From Gammaproteobacteria bacterium (lineage in GTDB: Bacteria; Pseudomonadota; Gammaproteobacteria; Pseudomonadales; Pseudohongiellaceae): DNA of 38,478 bases. The translations under genes were made by a program, and so were the position numbers. Below are positions 34,348-38,478 of the stretch, in pieces. The notes beneath the pieces were generated by a model, which made no database searches, was not told the DNA's origin, and saw nothing but the letters and a program-made list of their open reading frames with translations. Position 1 is the stretch's first letter. Each line of letters opens with the position of its first letter. The stretch covers positions 1-38,478 of the forward strand of contig JAPPOG010000058.1 in the NCBI GenBank assembly GCA_028818225.1, written 5' to 3'.

Positions 34348-35678
34348 CAATCTTTAAAAAGACGCTACCCCGACGAACTGTGCTGCGGGGAATCGGTGCC
34401 AGCCTGGCATTGCCTTTGCTGGACAGCATGATTCCGGCTCTGTCTTCTGCTAGCGCCCAGGTGGCACAACCGGTTAAGCGGCTAGGGGTGGTTTATGTGC
34501 CAAACGGCATGGCCATGAAATTTTGGACGCCAGAACAAGATGGGTCTGATTTTGAGATCACCCGAATTCTGCAACCGATGGCGCACTACAAAGATCGGTT
34601 GTTGCTGATTACCGGCCTGAATGGTCCGCAAAGTAATGCCGGGGTGCATGCCAGTGCCTCTACCCGTTTTCTGACTGGTGCAATTCCCGCACGAGTCGAA
34701 TCTGATCTGCAGGCCTCGGTATCTATTGACCAGTTAGTGGCGCGACAGTTTGGCCAGGAAACCCAGTTAGGTTCCCTCGAGTTGGCGCTGGATCAGAATG
34801 ATGTATTTGGTTCTTGTGATATCGGTTTTAGCTGTCAGTACACCAGCACCATTTCCTGGCGCGATGAATTCACACCCTTGCCGATGGAAGTGAATCCGCG
34901 ACTGGTTTTCGAAAGACTCTTTGGCGATATCGGCACTACCGATCCCGCTGTGCGGTTGCAACGTATTCGTCAGGATCAGAGCCTGCTGGATGCCGTAACC
35001 GATCGCGTGTCAGAGCTAAATCGCAAAGTCGGCCCTGGTGACCGTGCAAAGCTTGATCAGTATCTCGATGCAGTACGTGATGTTGAGCGCCGCATTCAAA
35101 TGGCGGAAACCCAAAGCGCTCGTGAACTTCCTGAAGTAACGCAGCCTTCTGGAATACCTGATACCTATGAAGAGCATGCCAAGTTAATGTTTGATATGCA
35201 GGTGCTCGCTTACCAGACTGACCTTACCCGTGTCATAACATTTATGTTAGGGCGAGAATTAAGCGGCCGAACCTATGCGGAAATTGGTGTGCCAGATTCC
35301 CATCATCCGACTTCGCACCATCGAGACGATCCAGTGTTGTATGAGAAAGTCACCAAGATTAATGAATTTCATACCAGCCTGTTTGCATATTACCTCGACA
35401 AACTGGACGCGATTCCTGATGCTGATGGTTCACTGCTGGATAACATGATGCTGCTCTATGGTGCCGGCATGTCCGATAGTAACCAGCACAGCAACCGGGG
35501 ATTACCGCTGGTGTTATTCGGAGGGGGTGCAGGGACTATCAGAGGCGGTCAGCATCTGCGCTTTCCGGAAGGCACGCCAATCGGCAATTTACACCTCGCC
35601 ATGCTGGATAAGATGGGTGTGCCACTGGATAAGATTGGCAACAGCACAGGTCCGCTGGACCTATCTGGCCGCGCCTAG
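34344..35678 (+). CDS. DUF1552 protein, Tat-exported
   Basis: The 444-residue protein begins with a twin-arginine signal (P-R-R-T-V-L-R-G, R10-R11) ending A-S-A-Q. It shows DUF1552 features: Y-V-P-N-G-M-A-M-K-F-W-T-P, L-L-L-I-T-G-L, H-A-S-A-S-T-R-F-L-T-G and a late L-Y-G-A-G-M-S-D-S-N-Q-H. DUF1552 is related to the DUF1501 / sulfatase-like fold and is nearly always encoded next to a DUF1592-type protein, as here, with a 4-base ATGA overlap. The two probably act together in the periplasm. The ankyrin gene follows after 16 bases. Function unknown. Confidence 0.9.
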   Translation: MTIFKKTLPRRTVLRGIGASLALPLLDSMIPALSSASAQVAQPVKRLGVVYVPNGMAMKFWTPEQDGSDFEITRILQPMAHYKDRLLLITGLNGPQSNAGVHASASTRFLTGAIPARVESDLQASVSIDQLVARQFGQETQLGSLELALDQNDVFGSCDIGFSCQYTSTISWRDEFTPLPMEVNPRLVFERLFGDIGTTDPAVRLQRIRQDQSLLDAVTDRVSELNRKVGPGDRAKLDQYLDAVRDVERRIQMAETQSARELPEVTQPSGIPDTYEEHAKLMFDMQVLAYQTDLTRVITFMLGRELSGRTYAEIGVPDSHHPTSHHRDDPVLYEKVTKINEFHTSLFAYYLDKLDAIPDADGSLLDNMMLLYGAGMSDSNQHSNRGLPLVLFGGGAGTIRGGQHLRFPEGTPIGNLHLAMLDKMGVPLDKIGNSTGPLDLSGRA

Positions 35679-35694
35679 CGTTTCTGGATTTCCC

Positions 35695-37248
35695 ATGAGC
35701 ATCAATCGTAATTTGAATGTCAGTCCTTTACTGACATTCATGGTGCTTATTTCCGTTGCAGTAAACTCCTCTGCAGAAACACCCCTGATTGATGCTGCTC
35801 GCAATCAGGACTCCGGGTTGCTTACCCGGTTGCTGGCGGATGGTGCAGATCCTAATGGGTCGCAAGCTGACGGCGCGACTGCCCTGCACTGGGCCGCATA
35901 TCGAGTCGACCATGACCTGGCGCGGCTTCTTATTGAGGCCGGGGCGGACGTTAACGCGGCCAACCGCTTGAACGCTACTGCGCTTTATCTAGCCGCAAAA
36001 GCCGGTGATGCAGGACTAATCTCCTTATTACTCGAAGCCGGTGCCAATCCAAATGTCGCACTGGACATGGGTGAAACGCCAATCATGACTGCGGCACGTT
36101 CTGGAACTGCAGAAGGCGTACGCGCATTAATCGAGGCCGGAGCCAATGTAAACGCAAGGGAGATTTCCCGTAACCAGACCGCCTTAATGTGGGCGGCAGC
36201 CCAGGGCCATGTGGAAGTCATACAGGAGTTAATTGCCGCAGGCGCTGAACTCGATGCCCGTTCCAAAGTCAGACCCATGCTCATGTTTGCGGATGCAACC
36301 AACGGCGGCGCTTTCGATCAGGGAGTTATGGAAAATCTTGGAGGCTATTCACCATTATTGTTTGCCGCGCGTGCTGGTCATGTTGAAGCGGCGAATATTC
36401 TGGTTAATGCCGGCGCCGATATCGATGGCGAGGCAGGTAATGGAACCAGTCCATTAGTTGTTGCCACCCACAGTGGTCATTCTGCCCTGGCGCAAATGTT
36501 ACTGGTGCAGGGCGCAGATGCTAACTCGATGGGTGCTGGCTACAACGCTTTGCACGCAGCTATTTTACGAAGCGATCGCGATACGGTTGCAGCGTTACTG
36601 GCCAATGGCGCTGATCCCAATGTGCGGCTTGAAAAAGCTAATCCCGTGCAACGAGCCAGCGAAGACTGGGTGTTGAAATCACCTTTAATAGGGGCGACTC
36701 CCTACTGGATTGCGGCCAGCTTTCGCGAAGCGGAAATCATGCAGATTCTTGAAGGTGGGGGCGCCGATCCATTGCTGTCAAATCAGGAACGCTTTCGTTT
36801 GTTAAGAGACAGGGCATCCCGAGAAAACCCACCGCCTCCTGAAGTAGTAGGCGGATTCGAGTCCACTTTACAGGCAGCTATAAGAGGCGACAGCACGCGC
36901 CAGCGCTATTACGTGACACCTAATCCCGATCCGGCCGCTGAAGAACGCCGCGCCCTTGCTTCGGCTCGCGTTGCCATTGAGCACGGCGTGGACATCAACC
37001 ATAGTGATTTTACCGGTTCGATGGCTATCCATGATGCGTCTTCGCGATTATTGCCGAATGTTATAAGAGTGCTGGCGGAGAATGGCGCCGATGTAAATGC
37101 ACAAAACGGCAATGGCATGACACCATTGGATTTGGCACTGGCGTCTGCAAGACGACCAAACTTTTTTGGCTTTGATACCAGTATCCCGGGCCAGTCTGCC
37201 AGCGAAGTACTGCTCGAGTTCGGTGCCAAAACTTCCGATCAACTTTAG
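35695..37248 (+). CDS. Exported ankyrin-repeat protein
   Basis: The start is ATG 35695; an open frame continues upstream inside the DUF1552 gene but encodes nothing sensible there. The 517-residue protein has a signal peptide (hydrophobic L-L-T-F-M-V-L-I-S-V-A-V, ending S-S-A-E, about residue 28) and then about nine ankyrin repeats. Typical repeats are G-A-T-A-L-H-W-A-A, N-A-T-A-L-Y-L-A-A-K-A-G and G-M-T-P-L-D-L-A-L-A-S-A. The stack is broken by two less regular stretches (about residues 185-210 and 320-415). Ankyrin stacks bind proteins, so it may scaffold the DUF1592 / DUF1552 pair. Similar ankyrin genes often accompany that pair in my recollection. Confidence 0.87.
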   Translation: MSINRNLNVSPLLTFMVLISVAVNSSAETPLIDAARNQDSGLLTRLLADGADPNGSQADGATALHWAAYRVDHDLARLLIEAGADVNAANRLNATALYLAAKAGDAGLISLLLEAGANPNVALDMGETPIMTAARSGTAEGVRALIEAGANVNAREISRNQTALMWAAAQGHVEVIQELIAAGAELDARSKVRPMLMFADATNGGAFDQGVMENLGGYSPLLFAARAGHVEAANILVNAGADIDGEAGNGTSPLVVATHSGHSALAQMLLVQGADANSMGAGYNALHAAILRSDRDTVAALLANGADPNVRLEKANPVQRASEDWVLKSPLIGATPYWIAASFREAEIMQILEGGGADPLLSNQERFRLLRDRASRENPPPPEVVGGFESTLQAAIRGDSTRQRYYVTPNPDPAAEERRALASARVAIEHGVDINHSDFTGSMAIHDASSRLLPNVIRVLAENGADVNAQNGNGMTPLDLALASARRPNFFGFDTSIPGQSASEVLLEFGAKTSDQL

Positions 37249-37311
37249 TTTTTAAAGTGGTCTTGAGAGACAAGTTCTCTTGATGCTAGTTATTCACCAA
37301 GGAGGAAAATA

Positions 37312-38457
37312 ATGAAAACCGGTGCGCAATTACTAACTGCACTAGTTTCAATTTTCGTGAGTGGATTGGCCTTGGCTCAATCGGCAACCGTACTCTATAA
37401 CGAAAGAGTGGTGGAGATTGAGGCAGTGCTTCCCGATGCGTCAGATTTATGGGTAAAACCAGAAGACCTGAATCGCATAAACGATTTTGAATTGAAACCC
37501 CAGGGTGCCTGCCTGGACGAACTCTGTATTCCTGTTCTACAGGATCGCGACAGTGATCTATTCGTAACCCGTCGTGGTCAGGGTTGGTTTAACGTAACCG
37601 AGCTGGCCAATGTCCTGCAGCAGGCATGGGTAGCAGATTATGCAGAAGGGCTATGGAGTTTTGGTGGCATGCCGGTGGAGCGTCGTGCCTTTTTCCAGAG
37701 CGCGATAGCACCAGACTTCTCGCTGCCGGATCGCAACGGTAATCCGGTGAGCCTTTCAGATTTCGCTGGAAAACAAGTATTACTATTAACCTGGGCTTCG
37801 TGGTGAGGATGTAGATTAGACGTGCCCGTGTGGCAAGTGATCTACGAAGAACTGCAAGCAGTAAACCCGAATTTTGAAATCATCTCCTTTGCCCAGGACA
37901 GTGGGGGAGAGGCGGACGCAGGACCGATTTTCGATGCTGCTAATGTCACTTACACATCAGTTATCGATGCAAATCACCATATCAGTGCGCTCTACAACCT
38001 GGTGAATGTTCCATCTGCAGTCTGGATTAACGAAGAAGGCAAGATCGTAAGAATCAACGAAGGGACTTACGCCAAGAACCATGGTGCCTTTGGTACCGAT
38101 GAGTACTTACCTATCGTAAGAGACTGGGTCGCCAATGGTGCCGACAGCCCTTATGTATGGGATACAGATACCGTCAGTGAGAAGATTTTTCAGCGCACAC
38201 CAGAAGCGGAACGAGCGCAGCCGACTTTCAGGCTGGGTACGTTCTTCTTTGCTAAAGGCGATGAGGTCAAGGCAGAGCAGTATTGGGATCTTGCGCAGGA
38301 ACTGGATCCTACCAGCTGGAATTTTCTCCGCCAGGACATCATGTATGAAGAAGGGGGTTCTGCCGGACCAGAATGGCGCGCTCGTCGCGATGCCGTGGAA
38401 GGTGCCGGTGGTACTTACTATGCCCCACTCGATATTGGTGAGCCGAGTAATAATTAA
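37312..38457 (+). CDS. Predicted selenoprotein: TlpA/redoxin-like with U-G-C active site
   Basis: I read the frame through one TGA (37804-37806, codon 165), giving 381 residues. The start ATG has AAGGAGG 5-6 bases upstream, and a Sec signal ends L-A-L-A-Q (about 23). An N-terminal domain (24-135) holds L-W-V-K-P-E-D-L and G-A-C-L-D-E-L-C. The redoxin domain (about 136-260) begins A-P-D-F-S-L-P-D and reaches W-A-S-W-[TGA]-G-C-R-L-D-V-P-V-W, where TlpA/thioredoxin proteins have W-C-G-P-C or W-C-G-C. Codon 165 is therefore the first redox cysteine position, C167 the second. N-V-P-S-A-V-W-I supplies the cis-proline. A TPR-like segment ends the protein. The frame is otherwise intact before and after, and a SECIS-like hairpin follows the TGA. 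A recent nonsense mutation (TGC or TGT to TGA) is the alternative. Confidence 0.78.
37811..37845 (+). promoter_or_regulatory. Candidate bacterial SECIS element
   Basis: GTAGAT (37811-37816) pairs with ATCTAC (37840-37845). Inside, AC (37820-37821) may pair with GT (37837-37838), and TGCC (37823-37826) pairs with GGCA (37832-37835). The apical loop is CGTGT (37827-37831). Twenty bases lie between the TGA and the loop, and G is the second loop base. These fit the known rule for bacterial SECIS hairpins: small loop, G in the first two bases, about 16-37 bases from the UGA. Confidence 0.65.
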
Positions 38458-38478
38458 AAAAAGTTAAAAACAGTATTT

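Noticed and set aside
35458..35694. Longer start for the ankyrin protein inside the DUF1552 gene
   Set aside because: The extra 79 residues are an out-of-frame reading of DUF1552 codons; ATG 35695 is followed by a proper signal peptide.
37822..38457. A separate gene starting at GTG 37822, split from the upstream redoxin half
   Set aside because: No ribosome site precedes it, it would begin in the middle of a redoxin domain after the active site, and the frame is continuous with the upstream half except for the single TGA.

Overview
The window looks like chromosomal DNA from an aquatic gammaproteobacterium. The evidence is an FNR-type regulator, a bauA/mmsA-type beta-alanine module, TonB-type outer-membrane proteins, DUF2784, many Sec, Tat and lipoprotein export signals, and balanced base composition. 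I cannot place it to genus. No tRNA, rRNA, insertion sequence, phage gene or CRISPR array was seen. Several genes start with TTG or GTG.

Layout. (a) 1-2074, minus strand: the first 67 codons of a TonB-plug protein cut by the window edge, preceded by a Tat-exported amidohydrolase. (b) 2191-7709, plus: a promoter and perfect palindrome in front of a MarR-GNAT fusion regulator, a sodium:solute symporter, an omega-amino acid:pyruvate aminotransferase and a CoA-acylating semialdehyde dehydrogenase. This is a complete uptake and breakdown module for beta-alanine or a similar omega-amino acid. (c) 7899-13749, plus: a small lipoprotein, a TonB-plug/barrel protein, an exported protein of unknown family, a PAL-like beta-propeller, a small cytochrome c and a DUF2784 membrane protein. 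(d) 13746-25319, minus: a lone CoxL-like molybdenum hydroxylase subunit, an exported methyltransferase coupled to an acyl-CoA synthetase, an unknown exported protein, two cytochrome c / PHM-fold copper proteins and a PQQ-type propeller dehydrogenase. (e) 25548-26474, plus: a small lipoprotein and an FNR-family regulator that lacks the N-terminal iron-sulfur region. (f) 26582-27580, minus: a paralogue of the unknown exported protein in (c). (g) 27830-31728, plus: a haem-binding Vgb-like propeller, a small membrane-anchored protein and a Tat-exported double VOC protein. (h) 31870-38457, plus: a DUF1587/1595/1592/1588/1585 cytochrome protein, a DUF1552 Tat protein, an exported ankyrin protein and a redoxin.

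The most notable object is the redoxin at 37312-38457. Its reading frame is interrupted only by one TGA, at the position where the first redox cysteine of a thioredoxin-like active site belongs (W-A-S-W-[TGA]-G-C-R). A hairpin with a small G-containing loop lies at a suitable distance downstream. I read this as a selenoprotein with a U-G-C active site and a bacterial SECIS element, closing a cluster of exported haem proteins of unknown function.

As a whole the window is rich in periplasmic oxidative chemistry: copper monooxygenase-like proteins, PQQ and Vgb/PAL propellers, small cytochromes and VOC domains. Substrates cannot be read from sequence. The presence of both PHM-fold and PAL-fold proteins is suggestive, but the two are on different strands about 7 kb apart.
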